Assembly: GCF_003254525.1 (NCBI RefSeq)
Contig: NZ_QFYS01000005.1
Coordinates: forward strand, 268,614 to 332,613
Reading direction: 5' to 3'
Length of the DNA: 64,000 nt
From: Phenylobacterium kunshanense
Lineage (GTDB): Bacteria > Pseudomonadota > Alphaproteobacteria > Caulobacterales > Caulobacteraceae
Made by a program: the position numbers and the translations under genes. The notes below the pieces were generated by a model. It saw only the letters and a program-made list of their open reading frames with translations. It did not search any database and had not been told where the DNA came from. Each line of letters opens with the position of its first letter. Positions within the stretch are counted from its first letter, which is position 1. This document shows, piece after piece, positions 50,711 to 60,908 of this stretch.

Positions 50711-52525
50711 ATGGATCGCAGGCTTTTCCTCCAGGGCGTCGCCGGGACCGCCCTCGCCGCCGCCATGCCGGCCGCCGCGCTGGCCCAGCCGGCCGGCGAG
50801 GACGCCAGGCTTCGCAAGCTGCTGGACGCCTTCTGGGACGAGCTGATCGCCGAGAACCCGGAGGACGCCACGGCCCTCGGCCTCGACGTCGGCGCCAACG
50901 CCGGCCTGCGCCACCAGCTCAGCGACTATTCGTCGGCCGGCCGCGACGCGATGTTCGCCCGCGACAAGGCGCGGCTGGCGCGCCTGACGGCCATCGATCC
51001 CGCCAAGCTCTCCGACGCCGCGAAGATCGACTACGAGGTCGTGGCCTACCAGCTCGACCGTCAGGTGAAGGGCGGGGAACGCTTCCGCTTCGGCGAGGGG
51101 CCGTCGTCCAGCTTCTCGTACGCGCCGTACTCGCCCTACATCGTCAGCCAGCTGTCGGGGCCGTACCAGGCGCTGCCCGACTTCCTCGACACCAAGCACC
51201 CGGTGGCGAACGCCGCCGACGCCGACGCCTATCTGACGCGCCTCAAGCTGGCGGCCAAGGCCATCGACGACTCCACCGCCGCGCTGAAGGCCGACGCGGC
51301 GAAGGGCGTTCTGGCCCCGGACTTCCTGCTGGAGCAGGCCAGCGTCCAGCTCGCCAAGCTGGCGGCCTCGGACGGCCTCGTGACCAGCTTCGGCCGCAAG
51401 GCCGCGTCCGCGGGCCTCCCGGCCACCTGGCAGGAACGCGCCGCCGCGATCCTCGCCGCCGACTTCCGGCCCGCGGTGGAACGTCAGAAGGCGGCGGTGG
51501 ACGCCCTGCGCGGGACGGCGACCGCCGATGCGGGCATCTGGAAGATCCCCGACGGGGAGGCGTTCTACGCCGGCGCGCTCGCCTACCAGACCACGACCGC
51601 CCTGAAGCCCGACGAAGTTCACGCCCTGGGTCTGGAGCAGGTGAAGGCGCTGACCGACCGGATCGACGGCCTGCTCCGCGCCGAGGGCCTGACCAGCGGC
51701 TCGGTCACCGAGCGGCTGGTTGCGCTGAACACCCGGCCCGACCAGCTCTTCCCTAACACCGACGCCGGCCGCGAGCAGGTGCTGGCCTACCTGCGCGGCC
51801 GCGTGGCCGACATCGAGGCGCGGCTGCCCAGGGCGTTCGCCACCATTCCCAACGCGCCGATCGAGATCGTCCGCGTGCCGGCGGCCATCGAGGACGGGGC
51901 CGCCAACGGCTACGCCCAGCCCGCCTCGCTGGACGGCAAGCGGCCGGGGCGGTTCTACATCAACCTGAAGGACACCGGCGAATGGCCGCGCTACGCGCTG
52001 CCCAGCCTGGCGTTCCACGAGGCCTATCCGGGGCACCTGTGGCAGGTGGCCGTCTCGCAGCAGTCCAAGGACATCCCGATGATCCGTCGGATGGGCGGGT
52101 TTTCGGCCTACGGCGAGGGTTGGGGCCTCTATGCCGAACAGCTTGGCGACGAGCTGGGCTGCTACGACGCCGACCCGCTGGGCCGGGTGGGCTATCTGCA
52201 GTCGATCCTGTTCCGCGCCGTCCGCCTCGTGGTGGACAGCGGCCTGCATGCCAAGCGCTGGAGCCGCGAGAAGGCCACGAACTACATGGTGGAGGCCACC
52301 GGCCGCCCGCGCGGCGGCATGCAGCGCGAGATCGACCGCTACTGCATCTGGCCGGGCCAGGCCTGCAGCTACAAGGTCGGCCACAACGAGTTCGTCCGGC
52401 TCCGCGAAGAGGCGCGCAGGCGCCAGGGCGAACGCTTCGACATCCGGCAGTTCCACGAGGTGCTGAAGGCGGGGTCGCTGCCGCTGGTGGTGCTGGAACG
52501 GGTGCTGAAGACGACACTGGTCTGA
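50711..52525 (+). CDS. DUF885-family protein with putative zinc motif, exported
   Basis: A 604-residue protein of the DUF885 group. The signal sequence DRRLFLQGVAGTALAAAMPA has a twin-arginine-like start. The key motif is AFHEAYPGHLWQ (His-Glu-x5-His type, around residue 437), with SAYGEGWGLYAEQLG downstream, arranged as in gluzincin peptidases. The activity is probably a dipeptidase or carboxypeptidase in the periplasm. It is 29 bp after the M20 gene, so the two may be expressed together for peptide use. Confidence 0.88.
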   Translation: MDRRLFLQGVAGTALAAAMPAAALAQPAGEDARLRKLLDAFWDELIAENPEDATALGLDVGANAGLRHQLSDYSSAGRDAMFARDKARLARLTAIDPAKLSDAAKIDYEVVAYQLDRQVKGGERFRFGEGPSSSFSYAPYSPYIVSQLSGPYQALPDFLDTKHPVANAADADAYLTRLKLAAKAIDDSTAALKADAAKGVLAPDFLLEQASVQLAKLAASDGLVTSFGRKAASAGLPATWQERAAAILAADFRPAVERQKAAVDALRGTATADAGIWKIPDGEAFYAGALAYQTTTALKPDEVHALGLEQVKALTDRIDGLLRAEGLTSGSVTERLVALNTRPDQLFPNTDAGREQVLAYLRGRVADIEARLPRAFATIPNAPIEIVRVPAAIEDGAANGYAQPASLDGKRPGRFYINLKDTGEWPRYALPSLAFHEAYPGHLWQVAVSQQSKDIPMIRRMGGFSAYGEGWGLYAEQLGDELGCYDADPLGRVGYLQSILFRAVRLVVDSGLHAKRWSREKATNYMVEATGRPRGGMQREIDRYCIWPGQACSYKVGHNEFVRLREEARRRQGERFDIRQFHEVLKAGSLPLVVLERVLKTTLV

Positions 52526-52580
52526 CAACGGAGTTCCGCGCTAGACGGAACCCCGACAAGTCCTTGGGGAGACGAAACGA

Positions 52581-54242
52581 ATGGCGGACACCGCCGCTGA
52601 TGGCGCGCCCGAAAAGGAAGGCGCGTCGCTTCGGACCGTGGTCGCGGCCTCGTCGGCCGGCACGACCTTCGAATGGTACGACTTCTTCGTCTTCGGCAGC
52701 CTGACCGGCGTCATCTCCAAGACCTTCTTCACCGGCCTGCCCGAGACGGCGGGCCTGGCGGCGGCGCTGGCGCTGTTCGGGGCGGGCTTCCTGTTCCGGC
52801 CCCTGGGCGCGCTGGTGTTCGGCCGGATCGGCGACCGGGCGGGGCGCAAGGGCGCGTTCCTGGCCACGGTTCTGCTGATGGGCGGCGCCACCGTCGCGAT
52901 CGGCCTGCTGCCCAGCTATACCCAGGCCGGCCTGATCGGCCCGGCGCTGCTGATCCTGATGCGGATCATCCAGGGGTTCGCCCTGGGCGGCGAGTACGGC
53001 GGGGCGGCAATCTATGTGGCCGAGCACGCGCCGTCGAACGGCCGGGGCTGGGCGACGAGCTGGATCCAGACCTCGGCGGCGTTCGGCCTGTTCGGCGCCC
53101 TGATCGTCATCCTGCTGACGCGGCTGGCGGTGGGCAACGAGGCGTTCGACGCCTGGGGCTGGCGGATCCCGTTCCTGTTCTCGGGCGTCCTGCTGGCGAT
53201 CTCGATCTGGATGCGGCTGAAGCTGACCGAGAGCCCCGAGTTCGCGCGGCTCAAGGCCGAGGGCAACGAGACCAAGGCGCCGTTCCGCGAGGCCTTCGGC
53301 CACTGGCCGAACCTGAAGCTGGTGCTGATCTCGCTGGTCGGGATCATGTTCGCCCAAGGGGCGGTCTGGTACACGGCCTTCTTCTATGTGCAGACCTTCA
53401 TCGAGCGGTTCCTGAAGGTCCCGCCCGAGACCCTGAACACCCTGATGCTGTCGGCGGTGGCGGCGAGCGCGCCGCTCTACGTGCTGTTCGGCTGGCTGTC
53501 GGACCGGGTCGGACGCAAGGCGGTGATGCTGTTCGGCATGACCCTGATGCTGGTGGCCTACTTCCCCGGCTTCCACATGCTGTCGCAGACCCTGAACCCG
53601 GCCCTGGCCGAGGCGGAGGCGAAGACGCCGGTGGTGGTGATCGCCGATCCGGCGAGCTGCACGCTGCAGTTCGATCCGGTGGGCAAGGCCTCGTTCGTCT
53701 CGGCCTGCGACATCGCCAAGTCGACCCTGGCGAACGCGGGGGTCTCATACCGCAACGAAGCCGCTGCGCCGGGCAGCCCGACGCTGGTGCGCATCGGCGC
53801 CCAGACCATCCCGTCGACCGGCGCCGAAGGCCTGTCGCCCGACGTCGCAAAGGCGGTGAAGGCCAGCGTCGAAAGCCGCCTCAAGACGGGGCTGGCCCAG
53901 GCCGGCTATCCGGCCAAGGCGGACCCCGCGCGGATGAACCTGTGGGGCGCGTTCGGCGTGCTGCTGGTCTTCACCATCGCGGCGACGGCGCTGTACGGGC
54001 CGATCGCGGCCAGCCTGGTGGAGCTGTTCCCGACCCGGGTGCGCTACACGGCCATGTCGCTGCCTTACCACATCGGCACCGGCTGGGTGGGGGGCTTCGT
54101 GCCGTTCACCGCCTTCGCCATCGTCACGGCGACGGGCAATCTCTACGCCGGCCTCTGGTATCCCTTCGCCTTCACCGCGATCTCGGTGCTGGTGTGCCTG
54201 GCCCTGGTGCCGGAGACCAAGGGCAAGCCGCTGAACACCTGA
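52581..54242 (+). CDS. MHS-type MFS transporter with a large loop insertion
   Basis: A 553-residue transporter of the metabolite:H+ symporter family. Marks: SAGTTFEWYDFFVFGSLTGV near the start, FRPLGALVFGRIGDRAGRKG (motif A), and GFALGGEYGGAAIYVAEHAP. Members carry proline, shikimate, citrate or similar solutes. About residues 328-453 (bases 53565-53940) form a hydrophilic insertion between helices, with two Cys, in place of a short loop; most MHS proteins are near 430 residues. A DUF1905 gene follows 9 bp later. Confidence 0.9.
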   Translation: MADTAADGAPEKEGASLRTVVAASSAGTTFEWYDFFVFGSLTGVISKTFFTGLPETAGLAAALALFGAGFLFRPLGALVFGRIGDRAGRKGAFLATVLLMGGATVAIGLLPSYTQAGLIGPALLILMRIIQGFALGGEYGGAAIYVAEHAPSNGRGWATSWIQTSAAFGLFGALIVILLTRLAVGNEAFDAWGWRIPFLFSGVLLAISIWMRLKLTESPEFARLKAEGNETKAPFREAFGHWPNLKLVLISLVGIMFAQGAVWYTAFFYVQTFIERFLKVPPETLNTLMLSAVAASAPLYVLFGWLSDRVGRKAVMLFGMTLMLVAYFPGFHMLSQTLNPALAEAEAKTPVVVIADPASCTLQFDPVGKASFVSACDIAKSTLANAGVSYRNEAAAPGSPTLVRIGAQTIPSTGAEGLSPDVAKAVKASVESRLKTGLAQAGYPAKADPARMNLWGAFGVLLVFTIAATALYGPIAASLVELFPTRVRYTAMSLPYHIGTGWVGGFVPFTAFAIVTATGNLYAGLWYPFAFTAISVLVCLALVPETKGKPLNT

Positions 54243-54251
54243 GGGCGCGCC

Positions 54252-54545
54252 GTGCGCTATGAGGTGGAAGGCGAGGTCTGGGCCTCGGGCGGGCCGGGCG
54301 GCTGGTGCTTCCTGACCCTGCCTCAGGACCTGACCGAGGGGCTGAGGGCCATGCGCGGTCCGAACGTCGTCGCGTTCGGCTCCATGCGGATCGAGGCCAC
54401 CCTCGGCGGGACGACCTGGCGGACCTCGCTGTTCCCGGACACCTCGCGCGGCGCCTTCCTGTTGCCGCTGAAGGCCGACGTGCGCCGGCGCGAACGGATC
54501 GCGCCGGGCGACAGGGTGCAGGTGGCCCTCGAGGTGCTGCTCTAG
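54252..54545 (+). CDS. DUF1905-family protein
   Basis: A 97-residue protein of the DUF1905 family, a small beta-rich domain: WCFLTLPQDLTEGLRAM, FGSMRIEATLGGTTWRTSLF and the ending GDRVQVALEVLL. In larger proteins it is paired with a YdeI-like domain; here it stands alone. It starts at GTG 54252, and its end overlaps the convergent dipeptidase gene by 4 bp. Confidence 0.85.
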   Translation: MRYEVEGEVWASGGPGGWCFLTLPQDLTEGLRAMRGPNVVAFGSMRIEATLGGTTWRTSLFPDTSRGAFLLPLKADVRRRERIAPGDRVQVALEVLL

Positions 54546-55843
54546 CGGCCGCCGCCGTCCAGCTCGGCCAAGGTGGCGTTGGACGGCGGGGTGGTGGCCT
54601 GGAGCTTCTTGGCCACCGCCTCGGCCTCCTTAAGGGCGCGCAGGACGTTGCCGCCCGCGAGGCCGGCGAGCTCGGCGTCGCTCCAGCCCCGTCGTGCCAT
54701 CTCGGCCAGCAGGGCGGGGTACTTGTCGACGCCTTCCAGGCCCTCGGGCGTCTCGGGGATGCCGTCGAAGTCGGAGCCCAGGCCGACGCAGTCGCGGCCG
54801 CAGACCTTGGCGATATGGTCCACGTGGTCGGCGACCATGGCGAGGGTCACGCGCGGCTTCGGGTGGGCCTTCTCCCATTCGGCGAGGGCGGCCTTGGCCT
54901 TCTCGGGCTGGCCGATGTAGAGGCCGCCGAAAGGCGGGGCGTTGTAGCGGGCCTGCTCGGCCGAGCGGTCGGAGGCCCAGACCGCGCGCTCGCGCGAGAC
55001 GTAGTTCACCGCGAAGTTCACCATCACCACGCCGCGGTTCTTCTTCACCATCGCCAGGACGTCGTCGGGGACGTTGCGGGCATGCTCGGCGACGCCCGAG
55101 GCGCCGGAGTGGGAGAAGATGATCGGCGCCTGGCTGACCTCCAGGGCGTCCCGCATGGTGTCGGCCGAGACGTGGCTGAGGTCGACCAGCATCCCCATGC
55201 GGTTCATCTCGGCCACCACCTGTTTGCCGAAGGCGGTGAGGCCGCCGTGCTGCGGGTTGGCGGTGGCGCTGTCGGCCCAGCGGGTGTTGAGCGAGTGGGT
55301 CAGGGTCATGTAGCGCGCGCCGGCGTCGTACATCTGGCGCAGCACCGGCAGGCTCTCGTTGACCTGGTGGCCGCCCTCGATGCCGACCAGGGAGGCGATC
55401 TTGCCGGCCTTGTGGATGCGCACGACGTCGTCCGCCGTGTAGGCCATCTCGAAGACGTCGGGGTAGCGGACCGCCAGGCCCTTCACGATGTCGATCTGCT
55501 CGAGGGTCGTCTGGACGGCGATGGGGCCGTTGTAGCTGGCGGGGATGTAGACCGACCAGAACTGGCCGCCCACCCGGCCGGCGCGCAGGCGTGGGATGTC
55601 GGTCATCAGGCCCGGCTCGCCGGGAGCGGACAGGGCGGTGGTGTCCTTGGAGAGGTCCAGCTTCTCCGGATGGTGGCCGAAGCGCTGGCGAGCGGCCCAG
55701 GGGACGTCATTGTGGCCGTCGATGAGCGGGGTCTTGGCCAGCACCTTGTCGATGCGCGCGGCCAGTTTCGGGTCGGCCGGCTGGGCGTTTGCCGCTCCAG
55801 CCAAGAGAACCGCCGCCAGACCCACAGCTATAGACACGCGCAT
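54542..55843 (-). CDS. membrane dipeptidase (renal dipeptidase, M19), exported
   Basis: A 433-residue peptidase. Signal peptide at residues 1-20 (MRVSIAVGLAAVLLAGAANA). The binuclear zinc motifs are LIDGHNDVPW near the N-terminus, VGIEGGHQV (Glu bridging), LTHSLNTRWAD, VDLSHVSADTM and GLGSDFDG. It hydrolyses dipeptides, some including D-residues. The start at 55843 is where the signal peptide begins; upstream frames overlap purT. Confidence 0.93.
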   Translation of the reverse strand: MRVSIAVGLAAVLLAGAANAQPADPKLAARIDKVLAKTPLIDGHNDVPWAARQRFGHHPEKLDLSKDTTALSAPGEPGLMTDIPRLRAGRVGGQFWSVYIPASYNGPIAVQTTLEQIDIVKGLAVRYPDVFEMAYTADDVVRIHKAGKIASLVGIEGGHQVNESLPVLRQMYDAGARYMTLTHSLNTRWADSATANPQHGGLTAFGKQVVAEMNRMGMLVDLSHVSADTMRDALEVSQAPIIFSHSGASGVAEHARNVPDDVLAMVKKNRGVVMVNFAVNYVSRERAVWASDRSAEQARYNAPPFGGLYIGQPEKAKAALAEWEKAHPKPRVTLAMVADHVDHIAKVCGRDCVGLGSDFDGIPETPEGLEGVDKYPALLAEMARRGWSDAELAGLAGGNVLRALKEAEAVAKKLQATTPPSNATLAELDGGGR

Positions 55844-55913
55844 CGAACGCTCCCCGAAGAACTTGAGGGCGCGATGCGGCCCGGCGCCGCCGCGCCTGTC
55901 AAGACGGGAGCGG

Positions 55914-57110
55914 TCAGCGGGCGACCGGTCGCACCTTGCTGGCGGCTTCGCGGGCACGTTCGCGGGCGATCTCCACATCGGCGCCGCGGGCGAGGGCGAC
56001 GCCCATGCGCCGGCGTTCGAAGCTCTCGGGCTTGCCGAACAGGCGCAGGTCGGCGCCCGGAACGGCCAGGGCCTCGTCGACGCCCTCGAAGGCGACGCCC
56101 CTGGCCTCCATGCCGCCATAGATCACCGCGCTGGCGCCCACGTCGCGCTGGGCGACATCGACCGGCAGGCCGAGGATGGCGCGGGCGTGCAGGGCGAACT
56201 CGCTCTGGAGCTGGGTGACCAGGGTCACGAGACCGGTGTCGTGCGGGCGCGGGCTGACCTCGGAGAACCAGACCTCGTCGCCCTTCACGAACAGCTCGAC
56301 GCCGAAGATGCCCAGGCCGCCGAGGGCGCCCGTCACCTTCGCGGCGATGTCGCGGGCGGCGCTGAGGGCCGGGGCGCTCATGGCCTGGGGCTGCCAGCTT
56401 TCGACGTAGTCGCCCTTGACCTGACGGTGCCCGATGGGGGCGCAGAAGCTGGTCTCGACCTGTCCGTCCCGCATCGCGCGGACGGTGAGCTGGGTGATCT
56501 CGAAGTCGAAGTCCACGCGGCCCTCGACGATCACCCGCGGCTGCTCGACCCGGCCGCCCTCCAGGGCGTAGCGCCAGGCGGCGGCGATCTGGTCGGGCGT
56601 CTCGACGTAGGACTGGCCCTTGCCCGAACTGCTCATCACCGGCTTCACGAAGCAGGGGAAGCCGGTGACCTCGGCCGCCGCCTTGGCCAGCTCGGCCTCG
56701 GACGAGGCGAAGGCGTAGGCGCTGGTGGGCAGGCCCAGCTCCTCGGCGGCGAGGCGGCGGATGCCCTCGCGGTTCATGGTGAGCTGGGCGGCGCGGGCGG
56801 TGGGGATGACGGTGGCCAGGCCGTCCGCCTGGATCCGCGCCAGCTCGTCGGTGGCGATGGCCTCGATCTCGGGCACGATCAGGTGCGGCTTCTCGGCCTC
56901 GACCAGGGCGCGGAGGGCCGCCGCGTCGGTCATGGCGATCACGTGGCTGCGGTGCGCGACCTGCATGGCCGGGGCGCCGTCGTAGCGGTCGACGGCGACG
57001 ACCTCGCAGCCGAGGCGCTGCAGCTCGATCACCACCTCCTTGCCGAGCTCGCCCGAGCCCAGCAGCATGACCCGGACGGCGGTGGGCGAGTTGGGGGTGC
57101 CGAGGCGCAC
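55914..57110 (-). CDS. purT: formate-dependent phosphoribosylglycinamide formyltransferase
   Basis: A 398-residue ATP-grasp enzyme that uses formate and ATP to formylate GAR in purine synthesis. Marks: [67 protein letters not shown] and [13 protein letters not shown]. Length is typical. The gene begins 4 bp after transketolase stops, on the same strand, so the two are co-transcribed. Confidence 0.95.
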   Translation of the reverse strand: MRLGTPNSPTAVRVMLLGSGELGKEVVIELQRLGCEVVAVDRYDGAPAMQVAHRSHVIAMTDAAALRALVEAEKPHLIVPEIEAIATDELARIQADGLATVIPTARAAQLTMNREGIRRLAAEELGLPTSAYAFASSEAELAKAAAEVTGFPCFVKPVMSSSGKGQSYVETPDQIAAAWRYALEGGRVEQPRVIVEGRVDFDFEITQLTVRAMRDGQVETSFCAPIGHRQVKGDYVESWQPQAMSAPALSAARDIAAKVTGALGGLGIFGVELFVKGDEVWFSEVSPRPHDTGLVTLVTQLQSEFALHARAILGLPVDVAQRDVGASAVIYGGMEARGVAFEGVDEALAVPGADLRLFGKPESFERRRMGVALARGADVEIARERAREAASKVRPVAR

Positions 57111-57114
57111 GGCG

Positions 57115-59082
57115 CTACAGCTTCGCCTTGGCCGCGGCGACCACCGCTTCCGCCGTGATGCCGAAGTGCTGGTAGAGCACCTTGTCGGGCGCGCTGGCGC
57201 CGAAGCCGGTCATGCCGACGAATGCGCCGTCCGAGCCGATGAAGCGGTCCCAGCCCTGGCGCACGCCGGCCTCGATGGCGATACGCACGGGCGTCTCGCC
57301 GATCAGGGCTTCCTGGTAGTCCGTCGGCTGGGCCTCGAAGAGTTCGAAGCAGGGGACCGAGACCACGCGGGCGCCAATGCCGTCGGCCTCGAGCTGGTCG
57401 CGGGCGGCCAGGGCGACGGGAACCTCGGTGCCGGTGGCGAAGATCGTCACCTGGGCCGGATGGCCCGCGCCGACGAGCTGGTAGGCGCCGCGGGCACAGC
57501 GGTTCTCGCCGGCGTCGGTGCGCACGGCGGCGGTCTTCTGGCGGCTGAGAGCCATGACCGACGGGGTGCGCTTGGCTTTCAGGGCCAGCTTCCAGCATTC
57601 CGCCGTCTCGATGGCGTCGGCCGGGCGGAAGACGTTGAGGTTCGGCATGGCGCGCAGGGAGGCCAGGTGCTCCACCGGCTGGTGGGTCGGGCCGTCCTCG
57701 CCGAGACCGATGGAGTCGTGGGTGCCAACGTGCACGACGCGAACGCCCATCAGCGCCGCGAGGCGGATGGCGGGGCGGGCGTAGTCCGAGAACACCAGGA
57801 AGGTGCCGCCGTAGGGGATCACGCCGCCGTGCAGCGCCATGCCGTTCATGGCCGCGGCCATGCCGAACTCGCGCACGCCGTAGTTCACGTAGCGGCCGGC
57901 GTAGTCGGGGCCGTCGAACACCTGGGTGTTCTTGACGTAGGTGTTGTTGGAGCCGGTGAGGTCGGCCGAGCCGCCGACCAGTTCCGGGACCTGGCCGAAC
58001 ACCTGCTCCAGCACCGCGCCCGAATGCTGGCGGGTGGCGGCGGCGGGCTTGTCGGCGGCGGCCTTGGCGATGAAGGCGTCCAGAGTCTCGAAGGCGTGCT
58101 TGGGCAGGTCGCCGGCCATGGCGCGTTCGAATTCGGCCTTGAGCGGCGAGGCGTCGAGGCGGGCCTGCCAGGCCTTGCGGTCCTTGGCGCCGCGCTTGCC
58201 GGCCTTGCGCCAGGGCTTCAGCGCCTCGTCGGGCAGGGTGAAGGCCTCGTGCGTCCAGCCCAGAGCCTCGCGGGTCTTGACGATCTCGTCCTTGCCCAGG
58301 GCCTTGCCGTGGACGTCGTGGGTGCCCTGGAAGGTCGGCGAGCCCTTGCCGATGATGGTCTTGCAGGCGATCAGCGACGGCTTGTCCTGCTTGAGAGCCC
58401 AGGCGAGCGCCTTCTTGATGTCCTTCTCGTCGTGGCCGTCGATGCGCTTGGTCGCCCAGCCGGCGGCCTTGAAGCGCGCGATCTGGTCGGTGGCGTCCGA
58501 GATGCCGACGTGGCCGTCGATGGTGATGTCGTTGTCGTCCCAGAGGACGGTGAGGCGGTTCAGCTTCAGGCGGCCGGCGAGGCTGATGGCCTCGTGGCTG
58601 ATGCCCTCCATGAGGCAGCCGTCGCCGGCGATGACCCAGGTGCGGTGGTCGACGAGATCCTTGCCGAAGCGGGCGGCGAGGCTGCGCTCGGCCATGGCCA
58701 TGCCGACGGCGGTGGCGAGGCCCTGGCCGAGGGGGCCGGTGGTGGTCTCGACGCCGGGGGTGTGGCCCCACTCGGGATGGCCGGCGGTGTTGGAGCCGAG
58801 CTGGCGGAAGTTGCGCAGGCTGTCCATCGTGACGGCCTTCACGCCGGTCAGGTGCAGCAGGCTGTAGAGCAGCATCGAGCCGTGGCCGGCCGACAGGACG
58901 AAGCGGTCGCGGTCGGCCCAGTCGGTGGCGCCGGCGTCGTACTTCATGAACTTCGACCAGAGGACGGTGGCGACGTCGGCCATGCCCATCGGCATGCCGG
59001 GGTGCCCGGAGTTCGCCGCCTCGACGGCGTCCATCGAAAGCACGCGGATGGCGTCGGCCATGAGCTGGGTGGGAGCAGGCAT
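57115..59082 (-). CDS. tkt: transketolase
   Basis: A 655-residue thiamine-diphosphate enzyme of the pentose phosphate pathway. Marks: [40 protein letters not shown], the ThDP motif [13 protein letters not shown] and a C-terminal domain with [14 protein letters not shown]. The ATG at 59082 ([11 protein letters not shown]) gives the normal N-terminus. It heads a unit with purT and is divergent from DUF4164-zapA. Confidence 0.96.
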   Translation of the reverse strand: MPAPTQLMADAIRVLSMDAVEAANSGHPGMPMGMADVATVLWSKFMKYDAGATDWADRDRFVLSAGHGSMLLYSLLHLTGVKAVTMDSLRNFRQLGSNTAGHPEWGHTPGVETTTGPLGQGLATAVGMAMAERSLAARFGKDLVDHRTWVIAGDGCLMEGISHEAISLAGRLKLNRLTVLWDDNDITIDGHVGISDATDQIARFKAAGWATKRIDGHDEKDIKKALAWALKQDKPSLIACKTIIGKGSPTFQGTHDVHGKALGKDEIVKTREALGWTHEAFTLPDEALKPWRKAGKRGAKDRKAWQARLDASPLKAEFERAMAGDLPKHAFETLDAFIAKAAADKPAAATRQHSGAVLEQVFGQVPELVGGSADLTGSNNTYVKNTQVFDGPDYAGRYVNYGVREFGMAAAMNGMALHGGVIPYGGTFLVFSDYARPAIRLAALMGVRVVHVGTHDSIGLGEDGPTHQPVEHLASLRAMPNLNVFRPADAIETAECWKLALKAKRTPSVMALSRQKTAAVRTDAGENRCARGAYQLVGAGHPAQVTIFATGTEVPVALAARDQLEADGIGARVVSVPCFELFEAQPTDYQEALIGETPVRIAIEAGVRQGWDRFIGSDGAFVGMTGFGASAPDKVLYQHFGITAEAVVAAAKAKL

Positions 59083-59218
59083 CTGGGCGTCGAGTCTCTT
59101 CTGGCGAGGAATTGGCGGCGGCCTCGCACGCGGGGGCGGGCGGGTCAAGAAACCGCCCCGATTTCCCGAGACTCACACGAGGGGGTTATAGAGGGGCCGA
59201 CGGCCATCGGAGGATCGG

Positions 59219-59494
59219 ATGAACCCCGGCGAGAGCGCCCTGGACGCAGCGGCCAAGCGGCTGGAGAACGCCCTCCACGTGCTGGAGCAGCGCCTGGCGC
59301 AGCGTGCGAAGCAGGCCGGCGCCGAGGCGGGCGATCTGTTCGACGACGACCGCGCCCGGCTGGCTGAGGAGCTCGACGCCTCCCGCGCCCGCGAACGCGA
59401 GCTGGAAGAGGCCGGGGCGCAGGCCTCTGCGGCGCTGGGTCGCGCCATCGACGAGATCAAGGCGGCCCTCAACGGCCAGGCGCAGGAGGTCTGA
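59219..59494 (+). CDS. DUF4164-family coiled-coil protein
   Basis: A 91-residue, highly charged helical protein (LDAAAKRLENALHVLEQRLA then RARLAEELDASRARERELEE) with heptad spacing, fitting DUF4164, a small coiled-coil family found directly before zapA in alphaproteobacteria. Its role is unknown but probably linked to division. The zapA ATG is 2 bp after its stop. Confidence 0.82.
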   Translation: MNPGESALDAAAKRLENALHVLEQRLAQRAKQAGAEAGDLFDDDRARLAEELDASRARERELEEAGAQASAALGRAIDEIKAALNGQAQEV

Positions 59495-59495
59495 C

Positions 59496-59819
59496 ATGGC
59501 CCAGGTGAACGTCGAGGTGAACGGCCGCCCCTATGCGGTCGGCTGCGAGGACGGGCAGGAGGCGCACCTGATGGAGATCGCCAAGCTGTTCGACCACCAG
59601 GTCCGGCAGGTGTCCCAGGACATGGGCCAGCTCGGCGACACGCGCCTGTTCCTGATGGGCGCGCTGCTGCTGGCGGACGAGCTCTACGACGCGAAGAACC
59701 GACTGGGCGCCATGCAGGCCGAGATCACCCGTCTGCAGGCCGAGCGGTCGCGGGTGGAGACGAGGGCGGTGAATGCTCTGGAGAGCGCGGCGGCGCGGAT
59801 CGAGAAGCTGGCGGTCTAG
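59496..59819 (+). CDS. zapA: ZapA cell division protein
   Basis: A 107-residue FtsZ-ring accessory protein. The head domain reads VNVEVNGRPYAVGCEDGQE and continues to LGDTRLFLMGALLLADEL; a C-terminal coiled coil follows (EITRLQAERSRVETRAVNAL). It cross-links FtsZ filaments at midcell. It is coupled to the DUF4164 gene. The usual zapA-ssrS-fau order is broken here by two minus-strand genes. Confidence 0.93.
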   Translation: MAQVNVEVNGRPYAVGCEDGQEAHLMEIAKLFDHQVRQVSQDMGQLGDTRLFLMGALLLADELYDAKNRLGAMQAEITRLQAERSRVETRAVNALESAAARIEKLAV

Positions 59820-60847
59820 CGCCGCCCCATCCGGCCCCACAGGCGGCCGAGGGCGGGGAACAGCTCGCTCTGCTCCACCGAGCGGTAGACGTGGTCCTGG
59901 GGCAGGGCCTGGACCAGCCGCCGGTGGGCCTCACCGAGATTGTGATACGGCAGGCGCGGCATCAGGTGGTGCAGGGCGTGATAGCGCAGGCCCACGGGCG
60001 CCCACAGGAACGGCAGCAGCGCCGGCGGCGGCACGTTCACCGTGTCGCGGAACTGGTCCAGCGGGGCCATCTGGCCGCCCTCGTTCTCCCAGTAGTGGGC
60101 GACGGCGGTGCGGAGCTGGTTCAGGAAGGTCATGATCCCGAAGATCGCGCCGGCGATCAGCACCACCTTCAGCGGAAGGCGGCCGGTCGCGACGAGGCCG
60201 ACCAGGGTCCAGCTCCATAGCCAGCAGGCGATCTCCTGGGCGAGCCAGGCCGGGCTGCGGGCGCGGTCGAAGTCGTCGCGGGCGAAGCCGGGGTTGATGA
60301 CCATGCCGGAGGTGCGGGCGATGACGAACCGGCGCAGCGGCGGGATCAGGAAGCTGAGCGGCGCCAGGATGCCGAAGCGGATCAGCACGCCGACGGGCGC
60401 CAGCAGGGCGATGCCGAGGAACACCAGCAGCTCCTGCGGCGGACGGTGCGCCAGCGGATGGTACTCGGGGTCGCGGGCGGTGCCGTAGCGGTCCTTGGCG
60501 TGGTGCAGGATGTGCACGCCCTCGTACAGCAGCGACGGCGTCAGCCACGGCACGCCGATCAGGAGGTTCCACGCCAGGTGGAAGCCCGGCACGTCGTCCG
60601 TCCTGAGGTGGGTCAGCTCGTGGATGAAGCTGATGCCGCGGTAGAGGGCGAAGACGCAGACCATCGCGGCCGTCAGCGCCCAGGCCGGCGAGGCGGTGAC
60701 GGCGATCCAGAGGCTGAGCCAAGTGACCGTCGCGGTGACGGCGAGGTCCAGCCAGTAGATGCGCGGGTTGGCGCGCGCCAGGTCCCGGGCCAGGTCGTTG
60801 GCCTGGCGGGCGAGGCTGATCTCGGCGGTGGTGGTCTCGGCGGTCAC
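59816..60847 (-). CDS. membrane fatty acid desaturase
   Basis: A 343-residue integral membrane di-iron desaturase. The three histidine boxes are HELTH (residues 76-80), HILHH (112-116) and HALHH (about 305-309). About four helices are present (around 37-70, 93-107, 142-175 and 215-240). It introduces a double bond into acyl chains of membrane lipids. It overlaps zapA by 4 bp at the 3' end. The substrate class (fatty acid or carotenoid-like) cannot be fixed. Confidence 0.92.
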   Translation of the reverse strand: MTAETTTAEISLARQANDLARDLARANPRIYWLDLAVTATVTWLSLWIAVTASPAWALTAAMVCVFALYRGISFIHELTHLRTDDVPGFHLAWNLLIGVPWLTPSLLYEGVHILHHAKDRYGTARDPEYHPLAHRPPQELLVFLGIALLAPVGVLIRFGILAPLSFLIPPLRRFVIARTSGMVINPGFARDDFDRARSPAWLAQEIACWLWSWTLVGLVATGRLPLKVVLIAGAIFGIMTFLNQLRTAVAHYWENEGGQMAPLDQFRDTVNVPPPALLPFLWAPVGLRYHALHHLMPRLPYHNLGEAHRRLVQALPQDHVYRSVEQSELFPALGRLWGRMGRR

Positions 60848-60908
60848 GGTGGCGAGCCTTTAAGACGTGAATGCCGCGGTCCCAAGCCCAATTCGCCGAA
60901 CTGCCACG

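Noticed and set aside
54305..56218. 637-residue + strand frame opposite the membrane dipeptidase
   Set aside because: Antisense shadow of a well-supported zinc peptidase gene.
57040..59367. 775-residue + strand frame opposite transketolase
   Set aside because: Mirror image of tkt coding sequence; no recognisable motif and no ribosome site.
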